From Desulfotignum sp. (GTDB lineage: Bacteria > Desulfobacterota > Desulfobacteria > Desulfobacterales > Desulfobacteraceae), in assembly GCA_011389835.1 (NCBI GenBank), contig JAABTO010000013.1:1-33554 (forward strand): a stretch of DNA of 33,554 nucleotides. The letters run 5' to 3'. The notes beneath the pieces are model-generated. The model was given only the letters and a program-made list of their open reading frames with translations. It was not told where the DNA came from and searched no databases. This document shows positions 1 to 10,500 of this stretch, one piece after another. Both the position numbers and the translations under genes were made by a program. Position 1 is the stretch's first letter, and each line of letters opens with the position of its first letter.

Positions 1-195
1 AAAGCCATCCAGCTGGAAACTGTTGAGATTCAGGACCGCACAGGACAGGCTGTTCAATTGAAACTGCCCTATGTGGTGACACAGCGGTGTATCGGATGCG
101 GTATCTGTGAGCATGTCTGTCCGGTGCAGGGCCCTGCCGGTGTCCGGGTGGAAAGCCGATCCCCGGTCATGGATGAATCATATTATTCCTACTGA
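1..195 (+). CDS. 4Fe-4S ferredoxin-type protein, C-terminal fragment (5' end outside window)
   Basis: Frame 1 is open from the window edge to TGA at 193-195; the translation contains CIGCGICEHVCPVQGP, a ferredoxin-type CxxCxxCxxxCP motif. Confidence 0.75.
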   Translation, partial: KAIQLETVEIQDRTGQAVQLKLPYVVTQRCIGCGICEHVCPVQGPAGVRVESRSPVMDESYYSY

Positions 196-221
196 ACATC
201 ATCCGGATCTGACACCGGTGT

Positions 222-974
222 CTATCGGTTGAGGGTCCAGTCGTAGGGAAGGTATTCAAGATGAATGTCACCTCCGGCAGACGCATTTTCCAGTGCCTGT
301 TTCAGGGAATTGTCCGCGTATTGCCGGATGAAACCCAGCGGATTGCCTGAGAAATCATCTTCAAACCATTTGAAAATGCGGCTGACAAACAAGGTGTTGT
401 CTTTGAGAAACGGTTTGCCAAAATGGTTGATGAACTGCCGTGTCTGTTCTTCCAGGCGGGTTTCCAGGGTATCTCCCTCATAAGGCGTGTTTGAAAGAGG
501 GGGACAGCTTCGGGCCGCACAGTTGATGGCAAAATGAATTCTGGGGTCTTTGAACCGGTTTCTGAGTATGTCATGTTCGATATGGTCCAGACTCACCTTG
601 AACCCGTTGAGGGGAATGAATTTTTTGCTCCAGGGATTGGAAAAGAAGCTGCCGATTTCCTTGATGGAGTTGATGCCCGGGTACCGGGTGAGGATCAGCT
701 TGACGGTAAACGCGTTATAGGCGTTGATGTAAAAAGCGAACTGGTGCTGGTGAGACAGGGCCCCCGGGTCTGTTGCGCTTAAAATGGCCAGGTATCGGTC
801 CAGTTCGGCTTCATCCCGCTTGAACCCGTCATAATCCACCCGGCCGTCTGTGACATGCTTTTTGAGCAGGGTTGCCCATATCCGGTTGTCCACAGGACCG
901 GTGGCAACAGATGAAACAGGGAAGGTCACAACCGCTGAGATCGCAACCAGTATAAGAAAAACAACTTGTTTCAT
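222..974 (-). CDS. DUF547 domain-containing protein with N-terminal signal peptide
   Basis: 250-aa ORF with hydrophobic N-terminus; FYINAYNAFTVKLIL, DPRIHFAINCAARSCPPL and LPYDWTLN are DUF547-like motifs. Confidence 0.85.
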   Translation of the reverse strand: MKQVVFLILVAISAVVTFPVSSVATGPVDNRIWATLLKKHVTDGRVDYDGFKRDEAELDRYLAILSATDPGALSHQHQFAFYINAYNAFTVKLILTRYPGINSIKEIGSFFSNPWSKKFIPLNGFKVSLDHIEHDILRNRFKDPRIHFAINCAARSCPPLSNTPYEGDTLETRLEEQTRQFINHFGKPFLKDNTLFVSRIFKWFEDDFSGNPLGFIRQYADNSLKQALENASAGGDIHLEYLPYDWTLNR

Positions 975-1031
975 ACGGCCAGTTAATCACAGTTTGCGTG
1001 TAATTTCCATTGGATTTTGACGCATCCCGCT

Positions 1032-2207
1032 TCAAATCGTGCCGATGCCGGCCGCCAGGTTCAGACCGCCGTGAAAAAACGGGAACGGCTTGAGATTGAG
1101 AAAATTCAGATGGCTGAACTGTTTGCCCGGATAAATCAGACCCACCCGCCATCCTTTGAAGTCCGCTGCCAGTTTCCGGGTGATTTCCCGGTAAAAGGCC
1201 GTGGTATCCCCAGGGTTTTCAAGGCGTCTGCCATAGGGCGGGTTCAGCGCAACCACCCCTTTTCGGCTCGTGAACCGGTTCGGCAGAAGATCGAAAAAAT
1301 CCAGCTGACTTGCCTGTACCGGGGCCAGAAATTCATGGCCGGCTAAATTGGCGGAAAGGATGCGCATGGCTTTGGGGTCCACATCAAAGGCGAATATGGA
1401 TTGGACTTTTGAAAACTGCTGTGCGGCTTGGGTCCGGCTGTGGGCAAATGCTGCCGGGCTCACACCGGGCCAGGGTTCAAAGGCAAATCTGCGGTGGAAT
1501 CCCGGTGGCATGCGGGCCTGAATCATGGCCCCTTCAATGGCAAAGGTACCTGATCCGCACATGGGATCCATGAGTACATCCTGGTCGGTGAATCCGGCGG
1601 CGTTCAGGATGGCAAAAGCCAGATTTTCCCGCAACGGGGCGGGTGTCACCTGTGTTTTGATACCCCGTTTGAACAGTGGCGGACCGGACATATCCAGGGA
1701 GATGTCAAACCGGTCGTTTTCTGCCCGGATCATGATGGTCTGCGACGGTATGTTTTGATCAGAGTCGGTTTCTTTGCGGGGTCCGGTGTTCAGGGCGGCC
1801 CGGACAATGGGACGGCATCTGTCGGCAATCGCATCGGAATGGTACAGCCGGGAGGTGCGCGTGGTCACCTGAATGGCCGGAACTGTCCCGGCGGGCAGAA
1901 ACAGGTGCCAGTCAATATCCGACAGTTTTTTTTCCAGGGTTGAAAATTGGGTGGCCCTGAACCGGGCCAGGCGCATGAGAATGCGGGATGGAGAACCAAG
2001 CCACAGGTTGGCCAGGCAGGCATCCATGATTCTGGCGTAAAAGACCACTCCGCCGGGCACGACCTGAATGTCATGTATCCGGGCATCCAGGCCGGCCAAT
2101 TCCCTGGCGCATGCCTGCCTGAGCCCGGGCGGGCACACAGCGAAAAATTCCTGGATTCTGGCGCTGACACGGCGTTTGACCCGCCTGGCAAAGGCCGTGT
2201 CCGTCAT
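1032..2207 (-). CDS. THUMP-domain class I SAM-dependent RNA methyltransferase (RlmL N-terminal/YcbY-like)
   Basis: 391-aa ORF; DPMCGSGTFAIEGAMIQARMPPG and VVALNPPYGRRL are class I N6/N2 methylase motifs; THUMP-like N-terminus. Confidence 0.88.
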   Translation of the reverse strand: MTDTAFARRVKRRVSARIQEFFAVCPPGLRQACARELAGLDARIHDIQVVPGGVVFYARIMDACLANLWLGSPSRILMRLARFRATQFSTLEKKLSDIDWHLFLPAGTVPAIQVTTRTSRLYHSDAIADRCRPIVRAALNTGPRKETDSDQNIPSQTIMIRAENDRFDISLDMSGPPLFKRGIKTQVTPAPLRENLAFAILNAAGFTDQDVLMDPMCGSGTFAIEGAMIQARMPPGFHRRFAFEPWPGVSPAAFAHSRTQAAQQFSKVQSIFAFDVDPKAMRILSANLAGHEFLAPVQASQLDFFDLLPNRFTSRKGVVALNPPYGRRLENPGDTTAFYREITRKLAADFKGWRVGLIYPGKQFSHLNFLNLKPFPFFHGGLNLAAGIGTI

Positions 2208-2214
2208 GGGCGTG

Positions 2215-2727
2215 TCAGTTGTTTGAATCGCAGGAGGTCAGAATCTGCTGGATCCGTTCCTGGATGAAATCAATCGCCTGAGAAATGGTTTCCCCGGAGA
2301 TGGAGGGAACATCCGATCCCAGCCGTTTCACCTCTGCTTCATTCATATCAGCGATTTTTGATACGGCAAAGCTGTCCACGGATTCTCCCTGGGGCAGCAG
2401 TCCGCACCCACCGGCCACGCCCACAAATTCATCTTTGTAAAAAATGGGCACCACCAGTTTTGTCAGGCCGGCGTCGCATTCTTCCACCGCCGGTTTTCGC
2501 GATTGTTTCACCATGGCGGTCATGTTCATGTGGGCCGCGGAACAGATGAATGTCTGGCCTTTTTCCTCAGCCTTGATGGCAGGGCAGAGCGGGTTGGAAA
2601 AATTTTTTACACTGGTAATGCGCACCCCTTCGGGATTGAACACAGATCCCTGAAGGTTGAATTTTTCATACAGGTCGATTTCCAGCGCTTCCCACGTTTC
2701 TAACGGGCAAATATCTAAAAGGGTCAT
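2215..2727 (-). CDS. PocR-type ligand-binding (sensory) domain protein
   Basis: 170-aa ORF; pattern FNLQGSVFNPEGVRIT...NPLCPAIKA...C...H...VVPIFYKDEFVGVAGGCGLLP is typical of PocR sensory domains. Confidence 0.7.
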   Translation of the reverse strand: MTLLDICPLETWEALEIDLYEKFNLQGSVFNPEGVRITSVKNFSNPLCPAIKAEEKGQTFICSAAHMNMTAMVKQSRKPAVEECDAGLTKLVVPIFYKDEFVGVAGGCGLLPQGESVDSFAVSKIADMNEAEVKRLGSDVPSISGETISQAIDFIQERIQQILTSCDSNN

Positions 2728-2754
2728 GTCATGTTGTTCCTGAAAAAAATTTTA

Positions 2755-2783
2755 ATTATATTTACGCATGATGTGAAAGTCAA
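2755..2783 (-). promoter_or_regulatory. Sigma70-type promoter for the PocR-domain gene (TTGACT-17 bp-TATAAT)
   Basis: On the - strand, TTGACT (2783-2778), 17-bp spacer, TATAAT (2760-2755), about 30 nt upstream of the ATG at 2727. Confidence 0.7.
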
Positions 2784-2788
2784 CCGGT

Positions 2789-2868
2789 TCTGAAACCCCG
2801 GGATGGTGACACCTTGTTTATAAGGGGTAAGATAGGAGGGTAAGATGCCACCATCCCGGGGTTCCAGA
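2789..2868. repeat. Long inverted repeat / stem-loop (22-bp arms, 2 mismatches, 36-bp spacer)
   Basis: TCTGAAACCCCGGGATGGTGAC (2789-2810) is the reverse complement of GCCACCATCCCGGGGTTCCAGA (2847-2868) except at two positions. Confidence 0.85.
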
Positions 2869-2923
2869 CACATGTGAAACCCGTGGTTCTGCCGGGTCCG
2901 CTGAAATTGGCCGGGCCCTGTGT

Positions 2924-3283
2924 TTACCAGTGGCCTTCGGCATTGGGGGCGGAAGAAAAGGTATATTCTCCAGCCTTGAACCGTTCCACTGCGGATTGAA
3001 CCGTGCCGCTGACATCGTTGGCCACTTTGACGCCTGCGGCATCCAGGGTTTTGAATGCATTGGGACCGCAGAATCCGGTCAGAAGGACTTTTGCGCCTTT
3101 GTCGGACACTGCGGCGGCCGCCTGGATACCCGCCCCTTTGAACGCATCTTTGTTGGCGGCATTGTCAATGACCTCCACCGCCAGGGTGTCTGAATCCACC
3201 ACCAGGATATAGGCGGCCCGGCCGAAACGGGGGTCCACGTCCGCGGACAGATCCGTGCCCGTGGCTGTAATGGCAAGTTTCAT
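2924..3283 (-). CDS. Dinitrogenase iron-molybdenum cofactor (NifX/NifB-C-terminal) family protein, orange-protein (ORP)-like
   Basis: 119 aa; MKLAITATGTDLSADVDPRFGRAAYILVVD... ending in GHW; family hallmark VDPRFGRA. Confidence 0.85.
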   Translation of the reverse strand: MKLAITATGTDLSADVDPRFGRAAYILVVDSDTLAVEVIDNAANKDAFKGAGIQAAAAVSDKGAKVLLTGFCGPNAFKTLDAAGVKVANDVSGTVQSAVERFKAGEYTFSSAPNAEGHW

Positions 3284-3292
3284 GATTCCTCC

Positions 3293-3676
3293 TTATTGGC
3301 CGCCGCCACCGCCGCAGACCTGGTCGTTGGTGATTTCCGGCAGTCTGCCGGCAATGAGATCCATGACCACCGGCTCGATGTCGGGCCGCTGGTCATCGTG
3401 ATAGACATCAATACCGACCTGGCGGAATCCCATGAGGGGCCGCATGCCGATACCGCCCACAATCAGGGCGTTGACCCGGTGTTCGGCCAGCAGATTCACC
3501 GGCACCATGCAGCCGCCCTGGACATGTTCCTGGTTGGCCAGCGTGGAAACCCCTGTGATCTTTCCGTCTTCGACATCCACAAAGGTAAACACGTCGCAAT
3601 GTCCAAAATGACCCGACCGGGTTCCGTTGAGGCCTCCCTGACCATTGGAGGGGATAGCGATTCTTCCGTTTTTCAT
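3293..3676 (-). CDS. NifB/NifX-type dinitrogenase iron-molybdenum cofactor family protein
   Basis: 127 aa; GHFGHCDVFTFVDV, NALIVGGIGMRPL and a glycine-rich CGGGGGQ C-terminus. Confidence 0.85.
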   Translation of the reverse strand: MKNGRIAIPSNGQGGLNGTRSGHFGHCDVFTFVDVEDGKITGVSTLANQEHVQGGCMVPVNLLAEHRVNALIVGGIGMRPLMGFRQVGIDVYHDDQRPDIEPVVMDLIAGRLPEITNDQVCGGGGGQ

Positions 3677-3720
3677 ACAAACTCCTTCAAACTGATAGTT
3701 ATGTTGTACATGGAAATTAG

Positions 3721-4623
3721 TTACATCAATCGTTCCAGTTTCATGGCAGGATGCGCCATTACCGTTTTCCAGATCTGTCTGACCGCTTCGGCGGCCGGGC
3801 TGCCATCATCATATTCCAGCAGCGTCTGAATCTGGATCATGGCTTTGGTAAAGGCCGGATCAAAAGGGATTTTCCCTGCCATCAAAATATTTTTTTCCCG
3901 GGCAATGGTTTCGATCTCCCGGGTCTGGTCCGGGTTCAGATCGAATTTATTGATACACACCATGGCCGGAATCTTGAAATGGGCGGCCAGTTCCCCCACC
4001 CGTTTCATGTCATGGATCCCCGATACTGTGGGTTCCGCCACGATGAGAATGGCACTGGACTGCCCGATGCTGGCAATGACCGGGCATCCGATGCCCGGCG
4101 GGCCGTCGGTGAGAATCAGGTCGATGTGCGCGTCTCTGGCCCGTTTTTTGGCCTGTTCCCTTACCAGGGCCACCAGACGCCCGGAATTTTCTTCTGCAAT
4201 GCCTAACCGGGCATGGACCATGGGGCCGAAACGGGTATGGGAAACAAACCATTGACCGCAGGTTTTCTGGGGAAAATCAATGGCGGTTTCCGGGCACATG
4301 TCCACACAGACCCCGCAGCCTTCACAGTTCAAGGCATCCACGGTATATTCTCCCTGGTTTTCATCGATGGCATCGAACCGGCACAGTTCCAGACACGTAC
4401 CGCAGCCGGTACATCGTTCCGGGTCGATGACCGCCTCATTACCGCCCACAAAATCATGGGTTTCCTGAATGTCCGGGGCCATAATCAGGTGCAGGTCGGC
4501 AGCATCCACATCAGCATCACAAAGCATCAACGAGGACTCAAGCCCTGCAAATGCGGCGGTCAGGCTGGTTTTGCCGGTGCCGCCTTTTCCACTCAATATC
4601 ACCAGTTCTTTCATGGGGCACAC
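3721..4623 (-). CDS. MinD/Mrp-type P-loop ATPase with inserted 2x[4Fe-4S] ferredoxin domain
   Basis: 300 aa; deviant Walker A LSGKGGTGKTSLT, CTGCGTCLELC and CEGCGVCVDMCP, LTDGPPGIGCPV. Confidence 0.9.
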   Translation of the reverse strand: MCPMKELVILSGKGGTGKTSLTAAFAGLESSLMLCDADVDAADLHLIMAPDIQETHDFVGGNEAVIDPERCTGCGTCLELCRFDAIDENQGEYTVDALNCEGCGVCVDMCPETAIDFPQKTCGQWFVSHTRFGPMVHARLGIAEENSGRLVALVREQAKKRARDAHIDLILTDGPPGIGCPVIASIGQSSAILIVAEPTVSGIHDMKRVGELAAHFKIPAMVCINKFDLNPDQTREIETIAREKNILMAGKIPFDPAFTKAMIQIQTLLEYDDGSPAAEAVRQIWKTVMAHPAMKLERLM

Positions 4624-5474
4624 TTTTTTTGTCCTGCCAGGCGGCAGATGTTTTTATAAAGGGTTTGAAATTTTTCCTTGTAGTCTGTCTGCTGTGAGAT
4701 GATCAGATCTCCTCTGGAATAGGCTTGGGCAATGGCCTTGTCATAAGGGATTTCCATGAGAACCGGCAGGTTTTTTTCTTTGGCATAGGCATAAACCGCA
4801 TCATCTCCCATCCCTGCCCGGTTGATGATCAGACCGTGGGGAATATTGAGCAGCCGGACGGTTTCCACGGCCAGTTTCAGGTCATTGAGACCGAACGGTG
4901 TGGGTTCTGTCACCAGGATGACAAAATCGGTGTCTTTCATGGCGGCAATGACCGGACATGACGTGCCGGGCGGCGCGTCGATCAACGTGATGCCCTGGTC
5001 CGGGGCCCGGTGGGATTTCACCTGACGGATCACCGGCGGGACCATGACCTGGCCGATATCCAGCAGCCCCTGGCCGAAAGACATGTCCGGCAGCGGCCCG
5101 GTGCCGGTTTCCACGGTTCCCAGAATCCGTTCTTTTTCAGTGACGGCATTCTCCGGACAGATGACGGTGCAGCCCCCGCAGGAATGGCACAGTTCAGGAA
5201 AGGTGACCACCGTGTCTCCCGCCACGGCAATGGCGTTGAACCGGCAGATGTCCATGCATTTTTTGCAGAACGTGCACCGGTCCAGATCGATTTTCGGCAC
5301 CGGGGCGATCACTTTTTCCTGTGAACGGATTTCCGGGTGCAAAAACAGATGCAGGTTGGGTTCTTCCACATCACAATCGAGCACCGTGACCGGCTGGTCC
5401 AACGAAGCGGCCAGATTGGCGGCCACGGTGGTCTTGCCGGTACCGCCTTTCCCGCTTGCTATGCTGATGATCAT
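4611..5474 (-). CDS. MinD/Mrp-type P-loop ATPase with inserted 2x[4Fe-4S] ferredoxin domain (paralogue of neighbour)
   Basis: 287 aa; ASGKGGTGKTTVAANL, CTFCKKCMDIC, CHSCGGCTVICP, LIDAPPGTSCPV; overlaps the next gene by 13 bp. Confidence 0.9.
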   Translation of the reverse strand: MIISIASGKGGTGKTTVAANLAASLDQPVTVLDCDVEEPNLHLFLHPEIRSQEKVIAPVPKIDLDRCTFCKKCMDICRFNAIAVAGDTVVTFPELCHSCGGCTVICPENAVTEKERILGTVETGTGPLPDMSFGQGLLDIGQVMVPPVIRQVKSHRAPDQGITLIDAPPGTSCPVIAAMKDTDFVILVTEPTPFGLNDLKLAVETVRLLNIPHGLIINRAGMGDDAVYAYAKEKNLPVLMEIPYDKAIAQAYSRGDLIISQQTDYKEKFQTLYKNICRLAGQKKCAP

Positions 5475-5484
5475 TTATGATACC

Positions 5485-5874
5485 TCATTGTTTCAGGATG
5501 TTCAGTTTTTTCAGAATGCTCACCAGTTTTTTTCCGGATTCGGCATCCGGGGTCATGGGCAGCTGCATGAGCACGCCCAGCCCTTCATAGGCTTCATGAA
5601 ACTGGTCTGAAGATAATGTGCTGGCCGCAGCGCAATTGGTCATGGGACTTTTCATGATCACCTGTTCCACCAGATCCCGGCCGGACATGTCTGTGAGGGT
5701 CTCATCCGTGATCACCAGATCGACGGTCTTTCCCTGATCCATGGCCTGTGACAGGAGGTCGAGAACGGCTTTTCCGGTATCTGTCCAGTGAATATCCACC
5801 GGATACCGCTGCAGCTCCTGAGCCAGCTGCGTGAATGTCTGTTTGTCTTTTACCGCCAGTACCGTATATATCAT
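5485..5874 (-). CDS. Receiver (REC)-like single-domain protein, divergent
   Basis: 129 aa; response-regulator-like fold pattern with VITDETLTDMSGRDLVEQV (phosphoacceptor-like D); RBS AAGGA upstream. Confidence 0.65.
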   Translation of the reverse strand: MIYTVLAVKDKQTFTQLAQELQRYPVDIHWTDTGKAVLDLLSQAMDQGKTVDLVITDETLTDMSGRDLVEQVIMKSPMTNCAAASTLSSDQFHEAYEGLGVLMQLPMTPDAESGKKLVSILKKLNILKQ

Positions 5875-5932
5875 GGTCTTTCCTTAAGCACGTTGTCTGT
5901 TCTTCTGTTCTGTTCAACACCCTCCCTCACAA

Positions 5933-5948
5933 AGCAAAGCCTGTGCCA
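5933..5948 (-). promoter_or_regulatory. Sigma54-type promoter for the 5874->2924 operon
   Basis: - strand TGGCACAGGCTTTGCT; GG-N10-GC spacing; very close to TGGCAC(G)N4TTGC(A/T); about 60 bp upstream of the ATG at 5874. Confidence 0.75.
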
Positions 5949-6055
5949 TTCAGAAATTTTTGACGTATTAAACAGGGTTTGGGCGTAATTTCAGCAAGTT
6001 GCCATTCAGAGTTGCGAAGATTTCCAGACAATGGATGTAAAAACGCGGAACACGC

Positions 6056-6071
6056 GTTGCACTTGTGCAAC
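6056..6071. promoter_or_regulatory. Perfect palindrome GTTGCAC-TT-GTGCAAC, candidate shared upstream activator site
   Basis: 7-bp perfect arms; centre about 129 bp and about 140 bp from the -12 elements of the two divergent sigma54-type promoters. Confidence 0.55.
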
Positions 6072-6189
6072 CCGAGGTATCGTTTCTGAATCAGTGCATG
6101 TGTTCCTGTATCGGCACGTATCTATAAAAATCCCCGGGGATCGGCTGAACAGCAGGATTCAACAATGCATGTGTCAGACATGAATTTTC

Positions 6190-6205
6190 TGGCATAATGC
6201 TTGCT
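6190..6205 (+). promoter_or_regulatory. Sigma54-type promoter for the 6265->20489 operon
   Basis: TGGCATAATGCTTGCT; GG-N10-GC spacing; about 60 bp upstream of the ATG at 6265. Confidence 0.7.
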
Positions 6206-6264
6206 ATGATATAATAATTCATTGTAACATGAAAGATAGATCCTGAGCCAAGGGAGGTGTCTTG

Positions 6265-7559
<1,295 letters not shown>

Positions 7560-7563
<4 letters not shown>

Positions 7564-10500
7564 TACCTGATATTATGCCATTGCGTTTAGGGGTTTACAT
7601 CTGTCACTGCGGCGTGAACATTGCCGGAAAAGTGGATGTGGCAGATGTCAGTGAATGGGCCGGATCTTTGCCCCATGTGGTCATCTCCAGGGACTACAAA
7701 TTCATGTGCTCCGAACCGGGCCAGGCCATGATTGAAACAGACATTGAAGAATATGGTCTGAACCGGGTGGTGGTGGCTTCCTGTTCTCCGAGGCTGCATG
7801 GCAAAACCTTCATGGAAACCTGCCGAAGGGCCGGGATCAATCCCTATTATTTCAACATGGCGTCGGTCAGGGAACAGGTGTCCTGGGTGACAAAAGACCG
7901 GGACCGGGCCACCCGAAAGGCCCGGCGACTGGTGGCGGCGGCCGTGAGCCGGGTGACCTGTCATCAGCCGCTGACAACGGGTCTGTCCGAAGTGTATCCG
8001 GATGTGGCCGTCATCGGCGGGGGCATTGCCGGGATGCAGGCGGCCATCGATATCGGTAACGCCGGCCTTACGGTGCATCTTATTGAAAAGGACAGCACCA
8101 TCGGGGGGCATATGCTCCAGTTTGACAAGACCTTTCCCACCCTGGACTGTGCGGCGTGTATCGGAACCCCCAAGATGGTGGAAGTGGCCCAGAATGCAAA
8201 TATCGATCTGCACACCTTCAGCCGGGTGACGGAGGTGACCGGATTTATCGGCAATTACACGTTGAATATCACGGAAAAACCCCGGTATGTGAACGCGGAT
8301 CTGTGTACCGGGTGCGGAGATTGCGCCACAGTGTGTCCGGTGTCCATTCCCAGTGCCTGGGACATGGGGCTGTCCGACCGCAAGGCCATCGGCCGCAGTT
8401 TTCCCCAGGCCATTCCCATTACGTTTCAGATCGAAAAAACCCAGACCGCCCCCTGTACCCGGACCTGTCCGGCCGGGATCAATGTTCAGGGGTATGTGCA
8501 GCTGGCAAAACAGGAAAAATATGATGAGGCCCTGGCATTGATCATGGAAAAGGCCCCGTTTCCCGGGGTCCTGGGCCGGGTGTGTCCCCATCCCTGCGAA
8601 ACCGCCTGTGCCCGGGGGGAAACGGATCAGCCCGTGGCCATCCGGCTGCTCAAGCGTTATGTCGCGGACATGGCCGGATCCGGTGCCCGGGCGATCCCTG
8701 ACAGGGGTGATCTGGAAGAGAAAGAAGAGAAAATCGCGGTGATCGGTGCCGGACCGGCCGGATTGACGGCGGCCTATTTTCTGCGGCGCAAAGGATACCA
8801 GGTCACGGTGTTCGAGGCATCGGGCCGGGCCGGGGGCATGCTCCGCACCGGGATCCCCGCGTATCGTCTGCCCAGGGAAATTCTGGATCAGGAGATCCAG
8901 CACATCCTGGACCATGGCATCGATCTGGTTCTCCATACCTGCCTGGGCAAAGAGGTGGACCTGCCCGGACTGAAACAACAGGGATTCAGTGCCGTGTACC
9001 TGGCCACCGGGGCCCATCGTTCCATGAAACTGGGCCTGGAAGGCGAAGACACCCTGTCCGGTGTCATGGATGCGACACAGTTTTTGAAACAGATCAATCT
9101 GGGGGAAGACACCCTGTGTCACGGGAACGTCCTGGTGGTGGGCGGCGGCAATGTGGCCATGGATGCGGCCCGGTGTGCCCGGCGGATTCCCGGATGCGAG
9201 GTCACCCTGGTCTACCGCCGCACCCGGCAGGAGATGCCGGCCTATGCCGATGAAATCCACGGGGCCCTTCAGGAGGGTATCACCATTCTGGAGCTGGCCA
9301 ATCCCGTGACATTGACAGGGGATCAGGGAAAAATCACCCAGGTGGTGTGCATGAAAAATGAACTGGGACCGCCGGATGATTCCGGACGGCGTCGGCCTGT
9401 GCCTGTGGAAGGATCGGAATTCATTCTGCCCTGCGATACCCTGATTCCCGCCATTGGCCAGTATCCGGATGATCTGGGAATGAATGGTCTGCCCGGGATC
9501 GAAATTACGGGAAAAAACCGGATCAAAGTCAATGAGGTCACGTTTCAGACCGGAGAGCCCGGCGTGTTTGCCGGCGGGGACCTGGTCCTGGGTCCGGCCA
9601 CGGTGGTACAGGCCATCGGCCAGGGCCGGTCTGCGGCCCGGCACATCCATGAGTTCATCCAGCATCCGGACCGGTTTGAACCTCGGACGGACGAAGGGAT
9701 TGCTGATTCAGAATCACCTGATTCGGGCGGCCCCGTTTCTGAAGACAGATCATCTTCGGGTTTGACACCAAAACCCCCGGGGTCTGTTCCCCGGGCCGAG
9801 CCCGTCTGGATGGACCCGGACCGGCGGATCCAGGGGTTTGACGAAGTGGAATCCTGCCTCACGCCGGACCAGGCCCTGGCAGAGGCAGGAAGGTGTCTCA
9901 ACTGCGGAATCTGCTGCGAGTGCAAGGCCTGTGTGGCGGCCTGCGAACGCGATGCCATCGACCATGATATGACAGCGCGGCAATATCAGATCAAGGTGGG
10001 CAGTATCATTCTGGCCACGGGATATGACACCCTGGACCCGTCCGCCATGACCCGGTTCGGTTACGGCAGATATCCCAATGTGTACACGGCCCTGGAGTTC
10101 GAGCGCTTAAGCAATGCCACCGGCCCCACCGGTGGACAGATTCTGTTGCGGGATCACGACCGGCAGTTCACAAGGGCGCCCAAATCCGTAGCCATTGTTC
10201 ATTGTGTGGGCAGCCGGGATGTGAATTTTCATGAATACTGTTCCCGGGTCTGCTGCATGTATGCGTTGAAATACACCCACCTGATCAAGGAAAAAGTGGG
10301 TCATGACACCCGGGTATATGATTTTTATATTGATATGCGCTGTTTCGGCAAAGGATATGAAGAGTTTTACAACCGGTGCCAGCAGGAAGGCACGATTTTC
10401 ATCCGGGGCAAGGTGGCCCGGATCACGCATCAACCCGGATTTGACGGAGATTCGGAACAACTGGTGGCCGTGGCGGAAGATACCTTGATGGGAGAGGTGA

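Noticed and set aside
7587-9665. 692-aa - strand ORF opposite the HdrA-GltD gene
   Set aside because: Antisense shadow of a strongly supported + strand gene in high-GC DNA; low-complexity His/Gly/Pro-rich translation with no family motif.
9660-9830. Possible frameshift or assembly join inside the 1150-aa HdrA
   Set aside because: The low-complexity region stays in frame and lies exactly between the inserted module and the resumed HdrA sequence, consistent with an interdomain linker.
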